64,000 nt of DNA from Brachypodium distachyon (Eukaryota > Streptophyta > Magnoliopsida > Poales > Poaceae): contig NC_016133.3 of assembly GCF_000005505.3 (NCBI RefSeq), positions 48,573,237-48,637,236 of the forward strand, given 5' to 3'. Shown one piece after another: positions 32,375-43,699 of this stretch. A model generated the notes under the pieces. It saw nothing but the letters and a program-made list of their open reading frames with translations, was not told the DNA's origin and did no database searches. A program made the translations under genes and the position numbers. How positions within the stretch are numbered: position 1 is the first letter of the stretch; each line of letters starts with the position of its first letter.

Positions 32375-35059
32375 TCAAGCCACGTCGGACACCACGTGCA
32401 GTTCCTCCGGCCCGACCCCGCCAGCCGCCGCGAGCCGTACGAGGTCCTTACGAGGGAGCGGTCCGCTACCTTCGTCGGCCAGCTCCATGAGTTTGAACGC
32501 CGGCAGCTCCCCATTGCGAAGACGACTCGGCCCTGCACCTCCTTCCATCTTCTTCTTCTTGCGCTCGGGAGCTTTCTCAAGGATGGTGGTGTAAGTCGGT
32601 GGCTCGATGGCAGCCGGGCATGAGCTGCGGCGAGGAGCAGTGACTGTGGAGAAGGTGGGGCCCCCCGAAATCAGCATCTTGTTGGCGTCGTCCAGAGAGA
32701 CTGGAAGTTCGGAGGAGAGCCGGATGGATGCAGTGTCGCGGCAAAGGACGTCCACCGACATCATGAGAGCGCGGGAGGGGCCGACAAAAGAGATCTTCTG
32801 CAGGAACCCGATGGAGCAAGTCGCCGGGTTGGCCACCAGCAGGCCCCAGGATCCCGCCACCTGCATGGGTAGGCGGTAGAAGCCCCGTTCCCCCTTCTGG
32901 CCAGTGACGAGAAGTTCATAAAACCCCGGGAAAAGTTTGATCTGAACGTCTTTTGACTTCGCGTCCAGAGGAGAAGCCTGGACAAAGGGGGCAGGGGTGG
33001 CCATCATCGGAGGACGACCAGGGAGTTCAGCGATGCGGCCGTCGTAGCCTGTCCCGGCTGAAGGAGCGACCGGAGGAGGTGGAGGCGGAACCAGCTCAGC
33101 GTCCATGAAGACGGGGAAGTCACCGTCCCCACCGTTGCTGTTGTAGCCGTCGGAATCGGAACCGCGAGGGGAGCGAGGAGGGAACGGGTTATCGTGGATG
33201 GGTTGAAGCTGTTGGGAGTGGATGATGGAGATTGTCGCGATAGAGCCGTCACCGGAGAACCCGTTGACAGCTAGGGTTCTAGCAATATTGGTGAGGGAGC
33301 GTGTTTTGACAGTGACGAGGACCGTTGAGTAGTCCACGCCTGAAATTTAGATTGGGTCGATTTCGTAGGGATTGGCGAACGGAGCTGTGGACGTGAGGAA
33401 GTGTGCTGGGAACCAGTGCTCAAGAGGGTAGTCGTCGATGGACAAGGCAGCAAGGTTGTGGTGATCGAAGAGGAACCTATTTTCGGTTTCGTCGTGGCGC
33501 ACAAAGTAGACGGTGTGTTCGCGACCAGCAAAGGGGCCATTGCGCACGGCATACTCACGCTCATAGTGGGAGCCAAAGCAAACGAGAGCGGCACCTTGGG
33601 TGGAAGGACGCATGGACACAGCAAGGTGGAATTGGCTGGATAGCAAGGTACGATGGATGAAAAAGGCAGGAGAGGCGGCAGGAGGGTGGACATAGGCATA
33701 GGCAAGGTTGTTGTAGTGTTCCAGTTGTACGTAGGGCATGAACACATCCATGCAGTCCGGGCGCTCGTCGTCCGTGCCCCTGTCCGAGGAGTCGCTGTCC
33801 CCCAAGCAGTACTCCTTGTACTCCTCCTCCTCCTCGTCGCCGGCCGCAGTGTCGGACGCGGCCTCGGGCAGGGGCTCCTCGGGCTCCTCCAAGATGAGGG
33901 GATCGTCGTTAGGGATGGCAATGGGTACCCATTACCTGCGTACCCGGCGGGTAAATCCCCATTAGGTTACGGGTTTGGGTCAAAAATTTAACCCGCGGGT
34001 ACGTAAATGGGAAAAACTTTATGCCCATCGGGTAGAGCGGGTACGGGTATGGGAATACACTACCCATACCCATGTACCCGTTTACCCATACCATAAACTC
34101 GCAAACGGGTGCGATCTTGGCAAAGAAGCGAGACTCGCAATGTGTTGCAGCTTTTAGCATTATGTGTTGTCGTTTTAAATAATATATCATTTTTTTATGT
34201 GTTGTTGTTGTTTATAATGTGCTAATGTAGTATCGTTTATGACTAAGACTGTTGCGGTTTTGAGAAATATGATGCCGTTTTCTAAGGAACGTGTTGTTGT
34301 TGATCAAATTTTATTATGGGTATTTTTACCTGCGGGTACGCGTTTACCCTAAGGGTGACGGGTACGGGAAAAGGTTGTACCCGTTGCCGGGTACGGGTAC
34401 GGGTACAGGTAACGGGTAAGCTCAAAAAGAAAGGGTAAGGGTATGGGAAGGCTCCACCCGTACCCATACCCTGCGGGTGCCATCCCTACTCGTCGTGGAC
34501 CATGAACTTGTCCTCAAAGGAGCGGTCCGAGTCGGAGTCGTGGTGAGAGGAGTCCGAGGAGACGATCTCGGCCGCGGCGTCCAGAGGGATGTAGTCGGAC
34601 ATGTCGTAAGCAGCTGGGGAATCCGAGACATGAGACACAGAGGGAGAGTTAGAACTCTATGAGGCCGAGAGAGAGTGAGATGACGATAACAATTTTTGAA
34701 CCGAAGGGGGAGGAGAAGGGAAACCTGAGCGTCGCCAGCAGGAGGACTGCCTATGTCCGAATCCCCAACAACTTTGGCAGCGCAGCGGCTCGCGGCAGTC
34801 GCGCACTTGGTGGTCCGGTGCAAGACAGCGGAAGCAGCGAAGGAGGAAGTTAGGGCTTGAAGGAGGTGAAGAAGAAGGGATGAGGGTTGGAGAGAAGAGC
34901 CTGGGCGAAGTTCATTTGGATCACGGGAGAGCCAGCGGGAGAGGCATGGGCATCCTCGGCCGCCGGGACGGCAGGGAAACGGGATGGCCCAGCCGGCTGC
35001 AGCGATGAATCGTGGCTCGTGAAGCAATCGCCCAACCTCGGAGAATGCGAAGCTGGCAC
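32375..35059 (-). pseudogene. LINE ORF1 (zinc knuckle, acidic linker, C-terminal domain), broken
   Basis: From the 5' side, a Pro/Ser-rich start (near 35059), a CCHC-type zinc knuckle region near 34740-34830 (RDCREPLRC, CWGFGHRQSSC), an acidic Ser/Asp-rich linker (MSDYIPLDAAAEIVSS near 34600), the MITE, a Glu-rich stretch, then a conserved domain (VYFVRHDETENRFLFDHHNL, DYPLEHWFPAHFL). An in-frame TAA near 33350 separates EIDPI from the continuing VDYSTVLVTVKTRSLTNIAR. Another stop lies near 34660. Frame is otherwise kept, so decay is modest. Plant LINE ORF1 proteins bind element RNA. Confidence 0.72.
33910..34488. mobile_element. hAT-like MITE inserted in LINE ORF1
   Basis: Terminal inverted repeats tagggatggca at the left and tgccatcccta at the right. 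Subterminal gggtac(c/g) words repeat many times near both ends. It is flanked by 8-base direct repeats atcgtcgt (33902-33909) and ctcgtcgt (34489-34496), seven of eight matching, as expected of hAT insertions. The interior is A/T-rich and non-coding. Confidence 0.87.
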
Positions 35060-35110
35060 GCAGTGGGTAACCCAAAGGACCGGGCCGGACGGCGTAGGGA
35101 GAATTCCGGG

Positions 35111-36495
35111 GGCTAGAACGTCAAGGGTAAGTGGTTGCCATATATAGTTTTTTTTCAGGCTTTGTCGTGTGCATTTGGTTCAGATATCTGACGAAATCAG
35201 CGCATTTAATCCATAATTTAGTAAGAAAAGCTTGTAAATCTCTCTTGCACAACTTTTACAGGCTGTTGTTTTTCTTTTGCAGTTAGGGTGCGAAAAGGCA
35301 ACTAATTCTTCAATTTGGACCTTACCTACTAGGAAGAAACTTTATCACGTGAGAGTTGCACAAAAAGGAGAAGAAAAAGCAAGTTAAGGGATCAAAGTGC
35401 AGAGAGAAAGTGACAGTTTCAGGATCTTCTTGGAGAGAAAGGAGAAAAGCCGCAGGGGGAAAATGAAAAAAATGGCAATGCCATGCTGCAGCCAGGCCAC
35501 CATCTCAGGACTTAGGGGGCACTTCTGTACAGAGGGAGGTTATCTTCTCTATCGAGAGGGGCTGGAAAAGAAAAAAAGAGAGGAAAGAAAAGAAGAGAAG
35601 GGAGGAAAGGAAAACGATGGAGATGGAGATGGATTTGCACCCTCGCTTAACCTAGCTGAGACACCGTCACCAAGATCACCGGAGCACTGAACAAGAATTC
35701 TTCCTTCGTCTCCATCCTCTGTTGTCCCTGCTCCAAGCCAAACCATTGATTTCCGTTAAGCATGCAGGAGTTCTCTGTAATGGTCTTCTAGTCTCTCCCT
35801 TTCTTAATCTTTGTTGCTGCTGATTTGTACCTGCAAAACGAGAGACAAATTTGTTTCTTTTCCTCTGTTTTCCTATGAGTATGCTTGCCACAGATTGAGC
35901 CTTTTTTTTGTTGAGAAATTAGTGTACTTTTCTCTATTTGTTCAGAATTAGTTGTTCCTTTTGTTCTCTGCTTGATTTTTCTTGTGATGTAAAAAACCCT
36001 GAAAAACACAAAAATATAGTTGTTACTTAATTATTCTGTGAAATCTTTCCTTCTCTCATATGTGCTTCTCCCTTGATCTTGAGTGTTTTGCTTGTATTTT
36101 TGTCTAGATTCAGTCCCTGTAGCTGTAAGCAAACTACAGAACAAGCTCTTGATTTGTTTTCTTTTAGTTAGATCAGTCAAGTCTTTTTTATTAATTCCTC
36201 TTTAATCTGTTTGTCCAGCCGTTAGAAACTAGAACACGACGACACTATTCATCCTGTCACCGCCAACCTAGGTTCTTGGACAAAACGGGAACAGGGTCAT
36301 GCAGCCCGCGACAAACCCCCGGCCCAATGTCCCTAGGGGAAGAGCCAACGGTCTGAACCTGGTTGGCGACAACAACGTTCAGCGCATGGGTCGATCGCGA
36401 CAGAGGCGAAGAAGCGGCACTACTTGGTCGTAGTCCTAGTCCTAGGCCACTACTTGGTCTCATTTGACTTATGTGAGGCCAGAAATCAATCAATC
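35111..36495. other. Intergenic, no recognisable gene
   Basis: Contains a purine-rich tract (about 35560-35620), long T/C-rich stretches, and a G/C-richer block at 36240-36420. I see no coding exon. Since it separates two parts of the duplicated PAL flank, at least part of it is likely inserted DNA. Confidence 0.5.
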
Positions 36496-36620
36496 AGTAG
36501 CAAGTTTCGTCCCAGCACATTGGTTTACCTGGTATCCAAAATTGAAGGAGTATTATTTTCAAAATGGCAAACAACAATCTTTTTCATCGATGGTCTTTAT
36601 CCAATTGTAGAATCCTAGCT
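36496..36620 (+). repeat. Displaced 3' flank of PAL duplication copy B
   Basis: Matches 8855-9000: agcacattgg, cctggtatcca, aaaatggcaaac and aatcctagct occur in the same order and spacing. Confidence 0.65.
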
Positions 36621-36867
36621 CTGTTTTGCACAAAACCCTTGATCTAGCCTCCACGCATTTGACTAGAAAATGCAAACTTGCAAACTCAGGAAATGCTATA
36701 TATCTCATGTTAAATAATGTTAAAAAGGTTGTACTAGAAAATAGGAATACAAGTAGAACAAACCACACTTCTCCAGAAGTACCTAAAATATTTACTACAT
36801 ACATCGTTTTCCCTATAAATATGTGCAGCAACCTTGGTCCTTGAACAATGTCATCACTTTCATACTG

Positions 36868-36967
36868 TTATACAAAAAGTATAGCGAAATAGAATTGATT
36901 TTTTAAGGAAATTAAAATTATACAAAAAGTATAGCAAAACAGAATTGATTTTTTAAGGAAATTAAAA
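36868..36967. repeat. 50-bp tandem duplication
   Basis: ttatacaaaaagtatagc starts at 36868 and 36918. The two units differ by a couple of bases and continue to aaggaaattaaaa. Confidence 0.9.
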
Positions 36968-37089
36968 AGAGTTGGTAAGAGTGGTTCGTGTGTTAAGCCC
37001 AAAAGCCTATATTTCTTCATTGTCTTCCCCACTTAGCCTGCCTTATTATATTATGTTTCCTCTCTCCTCCAACTATTATAGGAGGCAAT

Positions 37090-37740
37090 GTCTCATCTCT
37101 CTTTCCTAGATACATCATAGGCTTTTTCCTAGACACATCAACACATCATAGGGGCGCAATGTCTCTCATCTCGGCATGTTACTGCATGTCATCTCTCTAC
37201 ACAACAACATCATAGGGGGCAATGTCTCTCATCTGCATATGAACCAATCATCTCTCTCCTCCAAGGCAATTTGACGGCCAGTATATAGGGGGCAAATGTC
37301 TCCTCTCAATAGGGCAATGTCTCACACATAGGGGAACTAAGGCTGCTGCAACACTAAACTTGCAGGCCAGGCTTTGTGAGGGCTGGAGACTATTTCATCT
37401 CTCTTTCCTAAATACATCATAGGCTCTTTCCTAGACACATCAACACATCATAGGGGGGCAATGTCTCTCATCTCGGCATGTTACTACATGTCATCTCTCT
37501 ACACAACAACATCATAGGAGGGCAATGTCTCTCATCTGCATATGAAACAATCATCTCTCTCCTCCAAGGCAATTTGACGGCCAGTATATAGGGGGCAAAT
37601 GTCTCCTCTCAATAGGGCAATGTCTCACACATAGGGGAACCAAGGCTGCTGCAACAACACATACATCATAGGGGCATCCACTCTCTCTCGTTCTTCTCTA
37701 AACTTGCAGGCCAGGCTTTGTGAGGGCTGGAGACTATTTG
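37090..37740. repeat. Tandem duplication of a ~300-bp unit
   Basis: About 37093-37396 and 37397-37738 repeat the same series: catctctctttccta, acatcaacacatcatagg, ctcatctcggcatgttact, aatttgacggccagtatat, and the shared end caggccaggctttgtgaggg. Smaller internal repeats (catcatagg, aatgtctc) occur within units. Units differ by a few substitutions and a ~40-base insertion in the second. Confidence 0.9.
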
Positions 37741-38580
37741 GCTTTGGCTTTTATAGGGGCACAATCAGCACCTACCCAGGACAGGAGACATGATTTATGT
37801 TCCGATCCCTTTCGCTTACCAACTCTTTTGCCCTCCCAAGCTGGAGTTACAGGCCCGCGCTGCCCAAGCCCGGCGATACCATCGGCCGGAGCGTCCCTTT
37901 TAAGCTGGTCATCCACGCTCCCGGCAGCCGTGTGGGACTAAATCAAGTTTTCGGCTTCACAAGCGCGCGCGCTGGCCCAGACCCAGTTGTCAATAGTAGC
38001 CGGGATTGGACCGGGCCTGCGTCCCCTTAGGCCTTACCCGGGTTCGATCGAAGGTTGGGGTCACGAGGGATCGGAGGACGGAACGCCTTCCCGTCCCCGA
38101 TCGCCGCCGGTTGCTAGCACCAGACACCAGGCTCCATGAAAACTTACCAGGTCAAAAGACTCAATGTCAAGGTTCCAGCCATAGAAGTCCAGCGCGCCAG
38201 CCTCCACCCTCCGGTCCAGAAAAAAATATGAAGCATCCTGTGGTCCTCCTGCCCTGATCACGAAGCATCCTGTGGTCCTCCTAAGAAGATGGGTCATAGT
38301 CCTGACTTGTGGGCCTATTTTATTTTATTTATTGCAAAATGCCTAATCTACGCCAGGGATTTTTTTTCATCCGACATATAATATAGAGATATAGAAAACA
38401 GTTGTAATCTTGTAAATAATTTGGCAGGTCCACGACCCACCAGAGTGGTCGAACCAAAGTCGTTTGGTTCTTGACCCCTGTCTCCAATTAGAGCCCCGAA
38501 GAAGGGGTCAAAGAGGTATACCCCTTGTCGCACCCGCTTCTCGATCCGGACGCGCTGTGACCATGTGTTCGTGCAAACTT
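37741..38580. other. Intergenic, nothing recognised
   Basis: Mixed composition with a repeated gaagcatcctgtggtcctcct word (near 38230 and 38260). No convincing coding potential or element ends. Confidence 0.5.
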
Positions 38581-38898
38581 ATTTCAGTGAATGTTGAAAG
38601 TACTCACTGTACCCTGTGCTTCTGTACATAGACACGTCTGATGTCTTTGGAATCAGAATCAAGCAACAACTTTCAAACAACCAAAACCAATAAATTTAAT
38701 TTTTGCGGCAACTCGCATAGCACCGAGTTCCAAAACATGATTGCGGCGCTACAACTATATATACCTCTTCACTTCTCTACTCACCCAATAATAAAAATTA
38801 CAAGCCACTGATAAATCCAACAAGCCATCAACTTAACTTAACCTGCAACATCATTGGTAAAAGGAAGCAGGATATGGTGGAAGGAAAAATATGCACCC

Positions 38899-41111
38899 TC
38901 AGAATTTACAGCAGAGAAGACCCTTCCTCCAGCTGCGCCGCCGCCTGATGCGCCGCCGCTCTCCTTTTGCCATCCTCACCGGGCTGCTGATCCCATCCCT
39001 CTGCAGTCTGTTTAGGAAAGTATTCATGACAGATCAGTATAATTACGAGAAGATCAGCAGGTAGGTGTTCAGAAGATCAGCCAGGTGTTCATTACTGATG
39101 TTGCAGCCTTGCAGGTGAACAGATAAATGAAACTTAACCAGAATACTTTTCTCTCCAAAAATACAATTTAATGAAATAAATCTGAGAACACTGAATACTC
39201 AAAGCACAGATACTTACACTGGAAATGCGAACGACCGGGTGCTAGTTGTGCTACTATCCGACCGAATAGAGATGTTGCCAGAATAAGCAATATGACCAGA
39301 GTTTGACACCGGAGCTGACATAATACTAGGCCCGAACAAGCCTGGCTCAAAGGGTGGATAGCCATGTCCAATTTCAGATGTTACTTTTGGACTATTAGTT
39401 ACCATTTGTTCACCCAGATTATCTTTTTCTGTCTGCATAGAACTCTTACTAACCACGTCATGGTTCATCGTGTCCAGGCAACTTCCTTCATCACTTTGGG
39501 TGGAATCATGTACAGGAGTGATATCATCATTCTCCAGTTTCTTATTATTGTCCCCGTTTGCAGCATTGGGATCTAAATTGTTAGTTGATGATGTTGTAGC
39601 TACTGCTGTTTCATCCACCTCACCAGTTATTGCCTCATGCACAATTGCAATACTTTCATCCTGATCATTGCTCTTCTCTGATGATTTGCTTTCTGTGATG
39701 CTCGAACTCAGGGCATCGATCCTGGGTTCATCTGTTTTCACTTCATCAGTCTTTTCAGCAGTGCAGATGGGTCCAGTGGAAGCAGCATCTATGTCCGCTG
39801 ATGTAGAGCACTCAGGTTGACATGTACCCTCTGGTGACCCATGACCAACAAAAGGATTATAGTGATCAACTTGGTTCGGTCCTCGCGCATCGAATGATGC
39901 AGCTGCATCACGTTCTATGGACGTTGTTGCCAGGAAATCACCGGCATCCTCATTACTATATACATTATTATTAACAAGCTCACTGGTTTCCGATGCAATA
40001 GCTTCAATTCCATAACAATCATTTAAGGAAACCTGAAACAATTGCAGAACAGTCCGTCTTTAATTAATAATCTGTCTAACAAATATTAACATCGTAAAGT
40101 TTGAGTAAAAAGATTTACCATCCTAAAGCATGTACATGCATTTTAAATCTTATTATCTCTTTGTTTGCAATCTAAAATAAACTGTTCCATTCGAATTAGA
40201 ACTTTCACAAAAGTTACTAAAAAAATAATAGAAACGGATAAAAATGGAATCTGATGACATGGAAGCAACATAGCATGCAACATCAATCAAACCCACTTGG
40301 GAAACCACTTGAAGGTGAATACTAGATTTTTCCAACCGTTCAAGGTTGCATTTCAAACAATTTTACAGTTAAATGTTGTAATGTGAACTTTTGCCATAAC
40401 TCAAGGATAAAAACTGGACTTCTTTTTTCTCCTGAAGGATACCGCTGAATTTAGGTTGATGATTTTTCTTTGTATTGCGAATGCATACATTCTATGATGG
40501 TAATGATGATGAAAATAACAATTTGAAGTACTTGTGAGCAGGTCTACCTGTCCAACTGCTTCTCCATGAAGAGAGGGCATATGGTTTTGACTGTTCTCAG
40601 AGCTTACTGCGCCTTTTTGCTGGGATTCTTCTGCACTTTCAAGTCTAAGTAATTCTTCCAAACTTATTTTCTTCTCACTGAGATCACCAGCAATGTTAGT
40701 GAGCTTGCTCCTTCCTTCAAGATCATACTCTTCTCTAGACGAATATTGTTTCTCGTTGTTACTATCAGGAGCAAAGCCAACAGGTAGAACTATTTCTGGT
40801 TTTACTTCATGGGCAGATTTTGTCGCGTAATCTGCTACACCATATCTTGGATCACCATTTGCATGTATCTTTTGATAATCAAAATTTGGAGACGGCTTTT
40901 CATCTGCTACTTTTCCTTCTGAAATCTTCCGAGGAGGAGGTTGTCCATCATCAATGCAGACATCCTTGACAAAATTACCACAATAATCAGAAGAAATATC
41001 ACTGTCTGGCAATTTTATCTCCACCACATCCTTGTCATAAGAAGCACTCTCATGCACTACATGTCCAGTTATGTCTACCATATCTTGTGCTGGATTTTTG
41101 TCCTCAACCAT
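38899..41111 (-). CDS. gar2-related plant protein (about 495 aa)
   Basis: Three coding exons join in frame: 41111-40548, 40032-39218 and 39007-38899, with consensus donor/acceptor sites. The predicted protein is acidic and Ser/Thr/Asp-rich, mostly disordered, with KISLEELLRLESAEESQQK near the end of exon 1. The C-terminus has a conserved block, NISIRSDSSTTSTRSFAFPV, then a basic tail read across the last splice (SSPVRMAKGERRR, RSWRKGLLCCKF). This C-terminus resembles plant proteins annotated as 18S pre-ribosomal assembly protein gar2-related; their molecular role is not established. The first exon may extend upstream to 41133 and join further 5' exons, so the N-terminus is uncertain. Confidence 0.72.
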
Positions 41112-41133
41112 TTTCTTTGCAAAATGCTCACTC

Positions 41134-43690
41134 CTACAAACTAGTTCACAAGAAATATTATATATCATGTAGTTGTTGTATCTCGTGTTAGTACAAGTAC
41201 ATCAAGACTATCAGAAGATAACAGATCAATATATTCTCAACAGATGTCATGTTTGTATTGCAGTACCAACATGATGTCTCTATCAATAGTCAAGCTATCG
41301 TATGATATATAATTGATACACAACCAACTAATGATGATTTCATGATACAAGATCTTTTGGCCCATTCCTACAGAATGACGTGTAAACTGAACCTGATGAA
41401 TATCTTTTGCAGTTTTGCTTCTTTTTCATTTTGGTTGCTGCGTACCTTTAATCAAGTACAAGCATTCAAATTTTTGTTGTGACTCCGAACTACCATTGTC
41501 CTAAAGGCATGACAACCCTGATAGAGGCACTTCTTTCTACAGTTTCAACAAAGTGGCTGGTGGAACCAATATGAGTGTATGGCTGGTGGTCCACCATGAG
41601 AATTCAGCATCCCACATAGCATGATCAAGATGCTGATGCTCATAGATGATTGGAAGCAAGGTCAATTTAGACAGGTAGAGCTGCAAATGAGGCTGATTGC
41701 AACCTGAACATATATATTTCATATCACCATCAGTGCCCACAAGGTGCTGAAAAAACATATATTTCATTTATTTATTTCAGATAGAGCTATTTCTTAGGAT
41801 TACTTTTAATTTCCAAAAAAATAGGTTATGTAATGCATCATCGATACTTGTTTGCATCCAAACCCACTTGCTGGTCATACATGTTCTGACCATTAAGCAG
41901 GCATACGCCTCAACTTCCAAATGGCAGTTGACTACTTTAGTTCTCTATCTATGGGTAGCATTTGACTACGGCCAGTCTGAAAAGAACAAAGAGTATTCTG
42001 CCATCATTGATCAAAGAGATTTTGGTCATTGGAGAGTAAAATCCATCATATACTGCATCCAAGCCCAAACCACGCATCTACACACGCACGCACAACTTTC
42101 TTTCGCTCTGCTTTCTCAAACAAGAAAGTCTGTTTCTTCTTAATGATGTAAACTTCCACACAGTCACACGGTGATTTGCATCAAATTTATAAAAGACAGT
42201 AACAGGTGCAACTGAAATAGCAGTTACCTAGCTTCATGATCTGCAGCCTAACACGGCCTAGCCATCACCGAGCCACCGATCTGCGAAAAGCAGAGTTGTG
42301 TATCTCCTGCAAGGAAGGCAGAGGGGTAGAAGTTTATATCAGCGATTCAGCATGTCTTGTTCCTCCCACTGTTTATTGGCCAAAAAGTCATGCTGCACTT
42401 TCGTGCAAACTAGATGTTCTCGACGCAACAAAGTCCTGCAAACTGTCCAGGCACCACACCGGCTTCACATTATTTGCATGGGCCAGTACAAACCGCAAAA
42501 AAGAAAAAAAAAGAAACAGAAACGCATACAAAGAAACTGAAGAAACGTGCAACATAAGCATCAAAATTCAGACCCAGTCTGCACCCACCGAGTGTCCTCG
42601 ATATGCTACTCACCCAGACAAGGTGCTACAACCGTACAATCGGATCTAGTACGGAGTACAACCTAAAAACTTGAAAGATTTGAACTTGTTGCCACATTAA
42701 CAGATAAAACAGCATGAGGAGGAGAAGAAGAACAGAAGATATACCAAATCAATGGGGACTTGTTGTCACAAGCTCGTGAAGAACAGCAAGAAGTCTCTCT
42801 CTTTCTCCCGCTATATAGAAAACGGCAAGAACACTCACCGCAAATACGGCAGGAACGCAATACGCACAGAACCTAAACAGGTAGGAGTAGCGTACCGGGG
42901 AGGAGATTCGTGTCTCGATTCCTCCGTAACAAACGGGCCCAAGAAACTGGCCGAAGAAAAGAAGCTTTCATTTTCAATTTTTTTAATGGACTTAACTGCA
43001 TGCAGCAGATGTCCTGTCGATAGGTAAGTATGCCCCCACCGCAGTAACTATAGTACAGGCGAGCAGAGCATTGAAGAAGAACACAACAGCAAGAAAAATA
43101 CGGAGTAAATGCTAGCAACTGAAGAGAAGAGAAAAAAAAACTTGGGGAGATGTTGCAGCAAAATCTCAATAAGTTGTGCCTTCGATCCCGTGGAGATTAG
43201 AACTATTTTGCTTCCTAGTTCTACTCTACGCTAGCCCAGATTAGTAGTAATCTTGTTAGCAGAACTTGGAAGAACAAAACGGCCGGGTCATGGCGAGGAA
43301 GCAGAGGAAACAAAATTCTTCGAAATCAACAACACCAAGAACTCACATGAATGAACCCAGCGAAACAATCATGCAAACCAAGGACGGGAAAAAGCGATAA
43401 AGGGCGAAGAAATGATGGGGGGATCAGAGACAAGGATCAAGAACTCACCTTCGTTTCGGGACTCTCTTCTTTCCTTTCTACTCTCAAAACCGAAAGAAGC
43501 GCCGCCGGGGGAGACGAGCGGGCTGCGAGAGAACCCGACGAGGATGGAACGAGGGATTGGATCGCAGGGAGCCCAACGAACGAGAGAATTGGGAATTGGA
43601 AAAACAATTCCAAACGGAAGGATGGACTCTTTAATAAAAAGGTATGAGAAGCAGAGCTGTGCATTGAATTTCGATGCCTATCTCTCTCTC
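41134..43690 (-). other. 5' introns/UTR of the gar2-related gene
   Basis: A GTGAGT donor on the minus strand near 43440-43450 follows a 5' UTR-like stretch (43450-43690), so transcription probably starts near 43700. Between it and the coding exons no clear coding exon is visible. Exon structure here is not resolved. Confidence 0.45.
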
Positions 43691-43699
43691 TCTAGTTGT

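Larger units (their letters stand above)
28443..35110 (-). mobile_element. Near full-length, decayed LINE (non-LTR retrotransposon)
   Basis: Minus-strand order is ORF1 (35059 to 32375), endonuclease (from 32149), reverse transcriptase, zf-RVT and a short 3' UTR ending in an A-tract (tttttt at 28443-28448 on the plus strand). It is interrupted by a hAT-like MITE at 33910-34488. Multiple frame changes and stops make it inactive. The 5' end is approximate and a target-site duplication was not found. Confidence 0.85.

Noticed and set aside
36241..36420. Possible exon in a GC-richer block
   Set aside because: All frames are short or broken and no splice sites give a consistent product.
37090..37740. 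CRISPR-like array
   Set aside because: The repeats are long tandem units in eukaryotic DNA with no regular short repeats and unique spacers; nothing in the window resembles CRISPR.
38035..38070. tRNA B-box-like gggttcgatcgaagg
   Set aside because: No A box at the right distance and no cloverleaf can be drawn.
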